In this document: positions 1-10,200 of the stretch, piece by piece
Position numbering within the stretch: position 1 is the stretch's first letter
Layout of the letters: the number at the start of each line of letters is the position of its first letter
Source of the DNA: Acanthamoeba lenticulata
Lineage: Eukaryota; Discosea; Longamoebia; Acanthamoebidae
Reading direction: 5' to 3'
DNA: 42,735 nucleotides
Assembly (NCBI GenBank): GCA_002179805.1
Contig: NAVB01001537.1
Span: 1 to 42,735, forward strand
The notes under the pieces: model-generated
Told to the model about the DNA's origin: nothing
The model's input: the letters and a program-made list of their open reading frames with translations, nothing else
Databases searched by the model: none
Made by a program: the position numbers and the translations under genes

Positions 1-321
1 TATATATATATATACATACAAGTTAGCGCGCAGTCTCACAGTAGTAGTAGTAGTAGTTAGTAATAGTAGTAGTAGTCAAAAAAACTTCCTCTCCCCCCCA
101 TTAACGCACACAAAGAGTCAAAAATGACCGTGGCGCGCGAGCATGTCGTTTTTCCCCCCCCCATAAGTCTGTGTGTGTGTGTGTGTGTGAATATAGAAAT
201 CATTTCTATTCACACACAGACTTAGGGGGGAAATAAAAATTTTCATTTGGTTTTACACACACACACACATACACACACATGCTGCCCAAAGAGTTGTTTG
301 TTCTCCAAAATGACTGTGGCG

Positions 322-353
<32 letters not shown>

Positions 354-490
354 TGAGCAATGAATGCTGTTTGTTTTTTCAGTTTGACTTTTTGATGATT
401 TTAAAAAAGATGCATTTTTTAAGTCACTATCTTAAAGATAGCACTTGATTTATCCTTTCTTTTGCTTATCTTGTCATGTCTTGTTTTTGC
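1..490. repeat. Microsatellite-rich intergenic DNA
   Basis: No gene is seen here. The stretch holds a TA run at the left edge, AGT-type triplets at about 42-78, C-runs at about 94-101 and 153-162, a GT run at about 168-189, a CA run at about 255-280 and a CAG-type triplet run at about 320-353. Short AT-rich DNA follows up to the kinase remnant. Two near-identical 17-base words lie at about 121-137 and 307-323 and differ by about two bases. Confidence 0.8.
153..232. repeat. Imperfect inverted repeat (hairpin)
   Basis: The left arm (C-run, then TAAGTCT, the GT run and GAATATAGAAAT) is mirrored by a right arm beginning ATTTCTATTCACACACAG and ending in a G-run at about 226-231. The loop is only one or a few bases. 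The arms differ by a missing AT dinucleotide and by the longer GT run on the left. It could be a slippage-expanded palindrome or the relic of a small foldback element. No flanking target duplication is evident. Confidence 0.6.
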
Positions 491-491
491 T

Positions 492-1396
492 TTATTGGCC
501 TGTAAAATTCAAAATACTGCCAACTTTTTTTTTCTCTTTTTGGTTGGAATTTCTTTTTTCTTTTTTCTTTTTCTGCTGCAGTACACCCAGGAGGAGGGGA
601 TGTACCTGGACGCCTTTGGGCGAAGTGGCTAAGAGGTCTTTGAGGGGCTCCACATTGTGGCCATTGTGTAGGATGAATGGGTGCTGGAGCAGCTCCATTG
701 CTGATGGTCTGCGCAAGATGCCCCACACGTGTTACAACGCAACCATGCATGACTGGCGGATGGGAGGAGGGGAATGTGATGGTCGTGCGGAGAGAGCCGG
801 ACCGCTTGACGGGATCTTTGATGAGGGCCGACGCGACGAAGGAGTTTAAGTCTTTGGACCACTTGCGCGGGCCAGCATGGGCGGTGGCCGCATGGGGATG
901 CCCATCATGGCCCGCATGGGCTTCAGGTCGGCGTGCGGTGGCCACCCGTCGGCGCTCGATGGCGGTGATGCCCAAGCTACAGATGTCCGACCGCGTCACC
1001 AGCTCCGGCGACATCCGTCGCTGCACCACCTCTGGTGCTGTCGTGGCGCCCCTCTCTGGTGAGACCCCCCCCCGCTCCCCCAAAACCCCGAGGGGGGGAC
1101 GCACCCATCCAGAGGGGCATCCTGGTCAATGTGTCGCCTCCCCAAATGGTACCCGTCAGCTGCTGCGACACCCCAAAGTCTTTGGGATTGGTTTGGGGGG
1201 AAGAGCAGAACAAGGAGGCGTCAGCATCGCGCGTGTGTTTTCGGAGACTGGGGGGGGGGGTGATGACAGCGGACCGGCGATCTTCACGCCGCCCTTCTCG
1301 TTGAGGAGGATGTTGGCCGCCTTCACATCTCTGTGCAGCACATACCATAACGCGCACAATTGCCACGCGCGCATCGCCCTGATGAGTTTTTGAAGA
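492..1396 (-). pseudogene. STE20/MST-like kinase remnant, N-lobe missing
   Basis: The C-lobe of a Ste20/germinal-centre-type Ser/Thr kinase is recognisable across four exon-like blocks. They hold HRDVKAANILL (catalytic loop), DFGVSQQLTG (activation segment), an APEVVQ segment, SLGITAIE, GWPPHADLKPM and RPSAMELLQHPFI. GT-AG introns separate them. There is no room or sequence for the glycine-loop/VAIK N-lobe, because the PARP gene ends at 1691 immediately upstream on this strand. The reading frame is lost after ITAIE (about 958) and restored near RKWSKDL (about 870), so two compensating small indels are present. The normally invariant DIW tryptophan reads as Cys (DICS). The last exon runs into a lysine-rich tail before a stop at 492. 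A truncated, decayed duplicate is most likely. Two assembly errors could mimic the frameshifts but not the missing N-lobe. Confidence 0.7.
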
Positions 1397-1690
1397 CTGT
1401 CGAAGAGAGGGGGGAGGAGGGGAGGAGAGGGACTGCTTCTTCTTCTTCAAGGGGGAAGGGCTGCACCAGCACCAATCACAAAAAGCTCATGTTTTCCCTA
1501 ACCATAAGTGGAACTTGCTGCATCAAATTGACTGACAGCAGCACTGGAGGAATGGACCCTCCCTGCCATACACATGACAAACTTTTCTTCAAGCTTCTAG
1601 CTTATCAGCACTTTTTTATTTCCCTTTGGTATTTGGCAGAGTGGATGCACAAGGAAAAGAATTACAAATGTTTGGTCTCTCCGCCACACT

Positions 1691-4600
1691 TCACCCACGG
1701 CGCACCTTGAGAATGTAGCGTATGTGCACTTGCCCTTCATTGTACACAATGTGTTCATTGTAATTCAGTCTTCTCCTTGTTGAACCCTCATCAACCTCTG
1801 CGTTGTCTCGCCCGAGTGGAATCTTTACACCTTCATCACTACACAACAGGATCCTGTCAACCACACATTCACCACAATGGATTGTTGGGCGGCGACGTAC
1901 GTGTAGATCGAGGTAGAAGGAGAAGGGACGGTGCGCCCACAGCCAAGAGTAGAGTGCTTGCCACGTGGAAGAACCTCAATGTAGGTGGCATCGTAGCAGT
2001 GGTATTGGTTGCCTAGGGCCACTTCACACAGCAGAAAGACGCCCACCTCGCCCGTGCCCAGGCCACAGTAGCCCATGCTACATATACACAAACATATTAG
2101 CAAACTTCGTGCTGAATAGGTTGAGTTCAGGAAAATGTACCTCTTCTCTGCAATGTCAGCAAAATAGACTGTCATGTTGAAAGAGTAGGAAAAAAGCACA
2201 GTTAGTCCAAATCATCTCCAACAAAGCATAAGAAGATAGAGCCTATTGCGTACTTCCTTTGCCAAACATGTAGCCGTTGTGCGGAGCTTCGGGAGGTGCA
2301 ACACGTAGGCCCTGGCGCAGGATACCCATCTGGATAAGGTGCTGAGGTGTGAGTGTTTTCGCTTGTATTACGACAAGAGGTTAGATGGGCATACCGTGTT
2401 GGCAAGACGCGTGCCATGGGCAAGGAGCATGCGGTTGGGAAGGTGCGAGAAGGGGCGGAAGCGCATGGCCTCGCCTTCACGCTCAACTGTGAAGGCGTCC
2501 AGCACGCTGAGGCCTGACGTGGCCATGAACTCGTTTATGACCAGCCACTCGTCCGAGGTCTTGTTGACTGGCGTCAGCTGTGTGTGGAGCGCCGCGTAGA
2601 GCTTCTCCAGCACATGGCCCTCATCTGCCACGCCTTGTTCCGCCTCGGACAGGATCTGCACGCCCATGTCGATGTCTGCCAACGACTCGAGTATGCGCAT
2701 CTGCTCTGACACTTGACTGGTCTGCGAGATGACGTCGGGAAGCTGGCGTCCAAAGTTGTACGGAATGATGCTGTAGTACTTGTTGGAGAGTTCGACCAAT
2801 GCCGACCTGCAGCACACACCCCTTTATTAATCATAACATGGAGGAGGAACAATGAACAGGTGTGGTGACAAACGCACTTGAAACGTGAGGGCACCGGTTT
2901 ACTCTTGCTGTTCATCTTTGCAATGAAGGTGATGATGCCAGAGATGATCTTCAACAACTTGAAGCCGTTGCGGATCTGGCCACTGGTGAGCGACCCCAAT
3001 CCTGATATTGATGAGTGTCACGCGCGCACACACCACCAAAAAGAGACCGGCCGGGTCTTAATGAGTCATGAGAGTTCCTGCGGCCAGCGAGGTGGTGGTT
3101 TTGTTTTACCAGCGGTTCGTAGGCCATAGGCGGCATAGGTGTGCATGAACTCCTTGCGGTTGCTGATAAGCCGCAGGAGCGACTGCACCGACCCAGGCAG
3201 GTTGCATGTGGGGTCCATGTCCTTTTCACCACCGTCGTCGCCCTCATCAGCGGCCTTTTGCGCAGCATCGTCCTCTATCTCATGCGTGGCTGGAATGTAG
3301 AAGTAGCGGTCATGCGCCTGCTGGAAGTTGGCTCGTTCCCTCCAAGTGTTCTGCGCGCCATCGTGTACAAAGGAGCTGAGTGCGTGTATGTGCATGCCTG
3401 ACAAACATAATCGGCACCTTGGTCTTGTCCCGGAACTTCTGTTCAAAGGCTTTGATGGCCTCTTCCTTGGTTCCAAAGGTCTGAAACTGTGACTCAAAGC
3501 CATAGGCGCCCACTCGTGCCCACCGTGTCCTGCATGCAGATCACTCAAATAAGACCCCAGCTTCCAAGCCATACTTCCCGCATTGCTGTCTGTCGACACA
3601 CGCACCAGAGATAGAAGACGTCTGGCCGCGCTCGGTTGCCGAAGGCCTGGATGATGTAGTACTTGTTGTGGCCATACGTGCCGTACGAGATGTCGCACAG
3701 GTTGAGCTTGGCGTCGTACAGGTAACCGACATCAGCGTCATTGCCATCGGCCTGGCTCTTCTCTTCTTGCATCTTTGCTTCTTCTGCTTCTTCAGCTTCT
3801 TCTTGTTCTTGTTCTTCATCACCATTCTGGCCATCAGCGCCCCACAGGAGATAGACGCGACTGGCCTCCGCGCGATATCGACGCTTGAACTCGTCGTCCA
3901 CAAATCGCTGGGCCAGCTTGATCGTCCACTTCTTGGGCGGCGGGAACGGAATCTGCTCAATGTCGTCGCCAATCTCTGCTCACCCCAGCACACACAAGTA
4001 CATTTATTAGGGCCTCAAACACATGACTCGGCATATGTGCCCGCTGCAAGAGAGAGAGAGAGAGAGAGAGAAGCAGGACGTACCGATGTCGGGCTCCTCG
4101 ATGACCTCTTCTTCTTCCTCGTCCTCTGCTTTGTCTTTCTCGGAAGTGTCTTCTCCCGTGGCCACCTTGGCCTTCTTGCCCACAACGCCATCCTCGTCGG
4201 CCTCGTCCTCGTTATCGTCCTCATCACCGTCGGCCTGAGGCTCGTTCTTGCGCTTCTTCTTGAGCGCGGCGAGCTCCTCTGCCGAGAGGCTCGAGAATGA
4301 GAGCTGCTTCGTAGCTTGTGGGAGCCTACTGTCTGGCAGCTTGGCCTCGCTCGTGAGGTGGACCGTGACGAGCTGCTTCAGCTCCTCCAGAAGCTGCCGG
4401 CGGTCCGGGTAGAGCTGTAGACCTTCGTTGAGCAGCTCAACCAGGCCCACCAGCTGGGCTATCACCACTTCCTTGGCCTCGCCCTCGCGCAGCTTGAATT
4501 CGGGGAACAGGTCCTCGAGCGTGGCCGCGGCAGCGGTCGCGGCAGCCGAGAGCACAAATTGATAGAGGCTTGCGGCTGCGAGAGGCTGGCAGAGGGCAAG

Positions 4601-7600
4601 CAGTCGCTCGCCGTTGGAATTGATCGAGTGCGGGTCGGCGCCCTTGGCAAGCAGGGCTTGCATGATCGCAAAGCTGTTGTTCCTCGCAGCGACAAACACT
4701 GCCGTTTCTCCCCGCTCGCACTGTGGCGTGGACGAAACATTGTGAGACCAGTGGGCTGAGCAGTCGACAAGTCTTCATGATTGTTGTGACAGCGTACCGC
4801 AATATTGGGCGAGGCGCCATGGGCCAGCAGAACCTCGACACACGTATCGGCAGACGTCTTCACGGCATAGAACAACGCTGATGACCACCAGGGCGAAAGG
4901 TCAGCAAGCAGTGGTTCTGGGTTGAACAGCGGTGGTGGCGGTGGTGGTGGTTGTGAGGTCGGCACCAGTGTTGCCCTTGGCGTCTTTCGCGTCGATATCA
5001 ATGCCCTGAATCGTGAGGAGGGCCCGCAGGAGCTTGTCGTTCCTGTAGGACGCAAACGAGTGCGTGTGCGTGGCTCGAATAAGCGCGGTCTGCTGCTCGT
5101 TGTTGCGTGCGTTGATGATCGCCGCCAGCCGTTTCCGGTTCTGGGCATTCAACTCTGCCTCTTGTTTCTGCTGCGCTGCCTCCTTGGTCTCCTCAACATC
5201 CATCGCCGCGTTGGTCACCGTGGTTGCCGTCTCACCGATCACTGCAGTGATCACCTGCAGCAAGTTCTTTCTCGCGGCAATGTGCAGGAGCGTCTCGCCA
5301 TCTGTTTCACCCAAAAAGCCACGCTTTCAATTCTCTCGAAACGACAAAACCTGTTTGGGGTTAGGGGTAGCAAGCACCTTTGCCGGGCAACGGGGCCTCC
5401 CGTTGGCTAAGGTAGCGGAGCACTCGTGGGTGGTTGGCCTCTGCGGCGAGCAGAGTGGGCAGCTTGGCATTGCTGCTGGTGTTGGGCACGAGGCGGGCCG
5501 ATGCGGCGGCGTCAGCGTCGGTCGGCTGCAGCTCGAGCAGGCGATCAATCAACTCGGGCCACCATTCACGATAGCGCTCGTCATAATCAGACACTTGAAG
5601 GCCGCTTATGACTCCGACGAGCGCGTTCAAGTCAAGTTTTCTGAGCTCAGCTCGTCTCTCCTATATTTGAACGGCAGCACATCTGAGGCCGAGTTGCTGT
5701 GTGGGGTTGCTGTGCACGTACCTCGCTGGCAGAGTACTTCTTGATGAGCACCTGGGCGAGCGTGTACTTGCTCGTCTGTAGCAGGTGTTGAAAGGCAGCA
5801 AACAGCTGCGAACCCTCCATGCCAATATCGAGCATCAGAAAGCACAGGCCCTCGTAGTTGCGTGAGGCGGCAAAGTCGAACAAGGTGGTCGATTTCTGCT
5901 TCTGAATGGTCTGCATCCTCCGCTTCGAGGGGACTGTCCACATACAAAAGAAAGAGAGAGCGAGAGTGGAGCGGTGAGCACAACCAATAAACAGACACGT
6001 CAGATGCAAAATGCAGGGTTACACATACCCCATTTTTGCTCAGTGGTGTTCTCGGTGACCTTGGCGTTGAGACTCGCTCCCTTTTGCATGAGCAGCGCAC
6101 CGTAGGTGACGTGAGACGCCACTAGGGCCATGACCAACGGGGTGTTGCCCTGCAGGTCCACAACAGAAATAGATGAGGAGGAACATTAGCCCAGACCTCA
6201 AGTGCATGCTCTGGTGTGGTGGTGACAACGAACGAGCTTGTCGGCAGCGTCAATATTGGCGCCGTGATTGAGCAGACACAGTGAACTCATGACCGCTCCA
6301 TTCCGGGCGGCGAGTGAGAGAGGCGTTGAACCAGAGGCATCAGGAACGTCGACTAGGATCCCTTCCACATCACACAGCAGCGAGACGCTCGCTATGGGGT
6401 CACTGCACACGTGCATGTCACCAACATCAACCTCTTACAGCACCTGTTGATGGCAAAAATTGAGGTGAACGTACCCGCTATTCAAAAGCACGGTATGCAG
6501 AGGAGTCCGGTTCTGTGCGTTGGCGATGTTGACGTCTGCACCATGCTTGAGCAACAGCTCCATCATGCGCGTGTCCTGTCTACTGCAGGCCAGCAGGAGC
6601 GCCGTATCCCCTGTGTGGGTCATGACGAACCACGCGTCAGGCGATTCTGGACGAGTCATGATCACCTGGTGTCCTGGCGAGGTACCAGATACTGCAGTGG
6701 GCGTGTTGATGTCGCGAGGATCGCTCAAGCGACCAATCACCTCCCGCACCTGAGTTACATAGACACACAAGAGGGAAGGGGAGTTAGAACAAGCCTATTG
6801 ATCAATCATATATAAGACGCAAATTGAAAAGTCGCCTCAAATCTCGACGTACCAGGTCAAGCTTGCCCTGTTTGACGAAGAAGTGGAGAGCGGATTCGCC
6901 CGCGGATTGTCGGAAGGCCGAGAAGCTGCGCTCGCGTCTACGGAACTCTCGCATCGCCACGAGCCACCGGGTCACCTGAGCAAGCTTGGCCTTGTCCTCG
7001 GCGCTCATACCTTCCGTGGGCTGCCGCTGCTCCTCCTGCGGGTGAAGGTACTCGTCGTAGTCGCTCTCCTGGCACTCGGGCTTGACCGGCTTGACCAGCT
7101 TGTAGCACACTGGCGCCAGCACGTCGAGGTTCTTGGGGGTGCTCATATCCAAGACCGCGGGCACCAGACTGAAGTGATTGAACACGAGCGCGTAGGCGAG
7201 TGGCAAGTTGCCGATCACGTCCCGCTGCTCGACGTTGGCGCCGCGCGCACCGAAGAGCCGCAGGCAGTTCTTGAGCGAGGAGCGCAGGTGCACTGGCACT
7301 ACGTCTTCCGAGAGCTCAGACATGTGACGCGAGTGATACTGTTGCCCCGCGAAGATCAGATGCAGCACGTTCCTGCCGTCTGTGGGCGAATAGAGACATA
7401 GAGGCCCCCCACGCATGCAGCGCTTGATCAGCAAGTGACGAACTCAGCCCAAAGAGAGGCTCAGCTATAGTACCTTCGTCTGTGGCATTGACGTCGGCTC
7501 CGGCTTCAAGGAGCTTGTGCGCTAGATAGGCGTTGTGATATTGGGCAGAGAGGAGAAGCGGCAGCTGCTTGCCTCTGCCCAGCGTAGGATTGGCTCCTGC

Positions 7601-9979
7601 CTGAAGCAAGGCGAGTGCGGCATCGGTGTTGTTGGACTCGCAGGCCCGAAAGAGCGCCGTTTTGCCTTTGAGATAAATACACACATATATATTCCACGCA
7701 TGTGAGCTTTCTGGACAACGTGGACCACATGTGCACGTGGAAACTGTATACCGCCACTATCCAAAGCGTTGAGCTCGATGCCCTTCGCGTTGGCCAACAT
7801 TCTGTGTGAAATGAGCATTTCATGATTTGATGAAAACACATTTATCACGCAGACAGTGGAGAAAAGGGACGTACTTGGTGATCTCATAGCCAAAGACGTC
7901 AAGTTCGACAGCTGCGTGCAGCACCGTCTGCTTGTTTTCCTTGCTGGCACCGTTGAGCTTTATCGTGTTGGCAAACGTCTCCAGGATCCGCTGGACCAGG
8001 TACGGATTCCCCTTTGCCACAGCCATCGTCAAGGCCGACTCACCCCCTGTGGGAATAAAGAGAGGGAAAAGTGTGAGGTTTACACTCAGGTGGCCATGGC
8101 TAGGGTTAGCACAGCGCTGCCGCAGCCCAGCAGCCAGTCGCACGTACGGGGTGTGGTTTGGTTGATGTCATGGACGTGTGGCAGCAACAGACCTACGATG
8201 GTCTCCTTGTGCGTCACCAGGTATTCGAAATCATCGGCGGCCTTTTCATCCTCGAATTCCATTTTATGCTGCGTTTGTGCTCCGTGTGAGCGACTACGCC
8301 TGCTTGCGCAGCATAGATGATTGGGGATGATGGGCTCGCCCCTACCTCTCGCTTCTTGGCAAATTCCTTCTTCATGCTCTGCACCTGCTGCACCGAGGAG
8401 TAGGTGTTGCATGCCTGAATTGCTACCAACAATGGACTAAGACCTCCTGTGTGCGTGTCGTGGGCATGAGACATAATTATTGATATAACTTGGTGATATT
8501 AGAGGAGCGGACCTGTCAAGTAGGGATCGATCCCATGAACGGCAGTGGTAGTGTTGACGTTCACGATGGGCTGAGCATCATCAGAAGCGCTGGCGGATGA
8601 GTCAATATCGCTCTTACTTCGATACTCGAGCAGGAACTTGACGAGCTCCAGGTCACCGTTGGCGCAGGCATAATAGAGACCTGCGGTGGACGTTCAGCTC
8701 CAGCCGCTACATTATCTTCTCGAGATAGAAAGAAACTCGTACCCGTTGCCTTTTCAGAGTCGGCCGCGTTGATGTCAGCTCCGTTCTCCAGCAGGAAGCG
8801 CGCAGCCTCCAGGTTCTCCTTCTTGCAGGCCATGATGAAGGGGGTCATTTTGTTCACAACCCTGTCATCGACTTCGACGCCTAGAGTGAGCAGGATGGTA
8901 GCCGCGGCGACAGAGAACTGCGCCTGCTTCTCCTTTTTGGTAAGTGCATGGAGTGGATGCTGACTCTTGAGCTTATCGAGCTGTCCTTCGTTCTCCTTGA
9001 TCGCATCGATCTGCTCAGGGGTAATCTTGCTCGGGTCCATCTTCAGAGTGCGCATGAAAATCTCTACCGGATCGTCGGCTGCTCATACACAGGTAGTCAC
9101 ACCGCATGACAACAGCCGGTCAGATTAGAGCCATCAACATAAACTGATGATCACGATATCAGCTTGTACCTTTAACGACTGTTGACGTTGACTCGGGCAC
9201 CGTGCCTGTTCGGTAAGGGGAAATAGCACGATATTAGCAATTTAGTGTAGGGATGATCATTCCGCTGTTTGATGAAGACGCACCCTTTAACCTCGTGTAG
9301 GGCACGAAGCCCTTTCGCACCAACGACTCTGCCGCGGCGGTTATGCGATCCAGCTGCAGCCACACAACGCCAGCTTCGTAAACATGACAAGTGGCGCGAG
9401 GTGTTTTTTTTCTTTTTTTTGGTACCTCCTTCTTGCCACTGAACTCAGCCATGGGCAGGGTGGCCGACAAGATACGCCGGAATTGATACAGCGACACATA
9501 GCCCTCTTGGGGGGGGGGTGAGCAACAACAGACCATTAAAATACGCGAAAAAAGAGCAATAATCCCAGTGGCGCGTTACCTTTCTTCTTGTCGACGGCCT
9601 GGCAATGGGTTTGCAAACGGCGGGCAGGGAGGAAGTTCTCGTGAGTCCACGGCAGCTCGGTCCACTCCTCTACTGGCCCTGCCGCGGCGGCAGCGGCCTC
9701 GGCCTCCTTTTGCTTCTTGGTCTTACGTTTTGTGGGCGTTGTCTTCTTGGTGGGCGTCTTCTTGGCAGGGCTTGCAGTCCCTTTCTTCTTCTTCTGAACC
9801 TTCTTTGTTGTTGTCGTGCCCTCCGTATCGGAGCTTGATGTCTTGGCCTTCTTCTTGGCCGGAGCCTTTTTGGTTATTTTTTTCTTAACTTCAGCTCGCT
9901 CTTCTTCCTCACTGCTGCTAGAGGACGTGTCAGGGTTCTTCTGCCTTCGCGACGCTGACGATGATCTTCCTCGCTTCAT
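1691..9979 (-). CDS. Ankyrin-repeat poly(ADP-ribose) polymerase (WGR-PRD-ART)
   Basis: This is a probable nuclear NAD-dependent poly(ADP-ribosyl)transferase spread over roughly 25 short introns. It begins [12 protein letters not shown] at 9979 with a Lys/Ser-rich basic tail that looks like a nuclear or nucleic-acid-binding region. A short unrecognised helical domain follows (about 9260-9660). An array of about ten or more degenerate ankyrin repeats then runs from about 9050 to 4560, with units such as [12 protein letters not shown] and [12 protein letters not shown]. Next come an acidic linker, a WGR domain (NKYYIIQ, about 3500-3720), the PARP helical regulatory domain ([13 protein letters not shown], about 2950-3200; continued at about 2600-2815) and the catalytic domain. 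The HYE triad is intact: [18 protein letters not shown] and [12 protein letters not shown]. After the last intron (about 1846-1892) the frame reads GVKIPLG and ends YILKVRRG at 1691. The order matches tankyrase-like PARPs carrying WGR, such as nematode PME-5, rather than vertebrate tankyrase, which has SAM and no WGR. The individual repeat count is approximate. Confidence 0.88.
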
Positions 9980-10200
9980 GCTGCCGTTCAGAATAAAAGA
10001 AAAGGACAAACGCGCAACGGTCAACCAACGGTTTAACTGGTGCGAGTGTTGTGTTCAAGCCAAAAAAGTCGTAAATTAATAAACCATTTCTTTTTCCGCC
10101 ACAGTTTCCTCCGCGTTTTTTGGAACTTTCGCCTTCCTCATACCCCAATCGAGCTGGCCGCGCTCGGCCACGCCGAAAGAAGTTGCAAAGCGGTTCCTTG
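9980..10200. promoter_or_regulatory. Divergent intergenic region, PARP / RUN-FYVE
   Basis: About 220 bases separate the PARP start codon (9979, minus) from the proposed RUN-FYVE start (10201, plus). Both 5' regions must lie here, so a shared or back-to-back promoter is likely. No canonical TATA box or other defined element could be assigned with confidence. Confidence 0.4.

Noticed and set aside
320..353. CRISPR-like or poly-Gln coding repeat
   Set aside because: It is a simple CAG microsatellite without spacers and without a surrounding open frame of any length.
1360..1710. Plus-strand 116-codon frame
   Set aside because: It overlaps the true last exon of the PARP gene and the kinase remnant on the other strand and has no codon bias.
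3668..5744. Plus-strand frames of 160-226 codons with hydrophobic stretches
   Set aside because: Antisense of the PARP acidic linker and ankyrin region. The apparent membrane helices come from reverse-complemented Glu/Lys codons.
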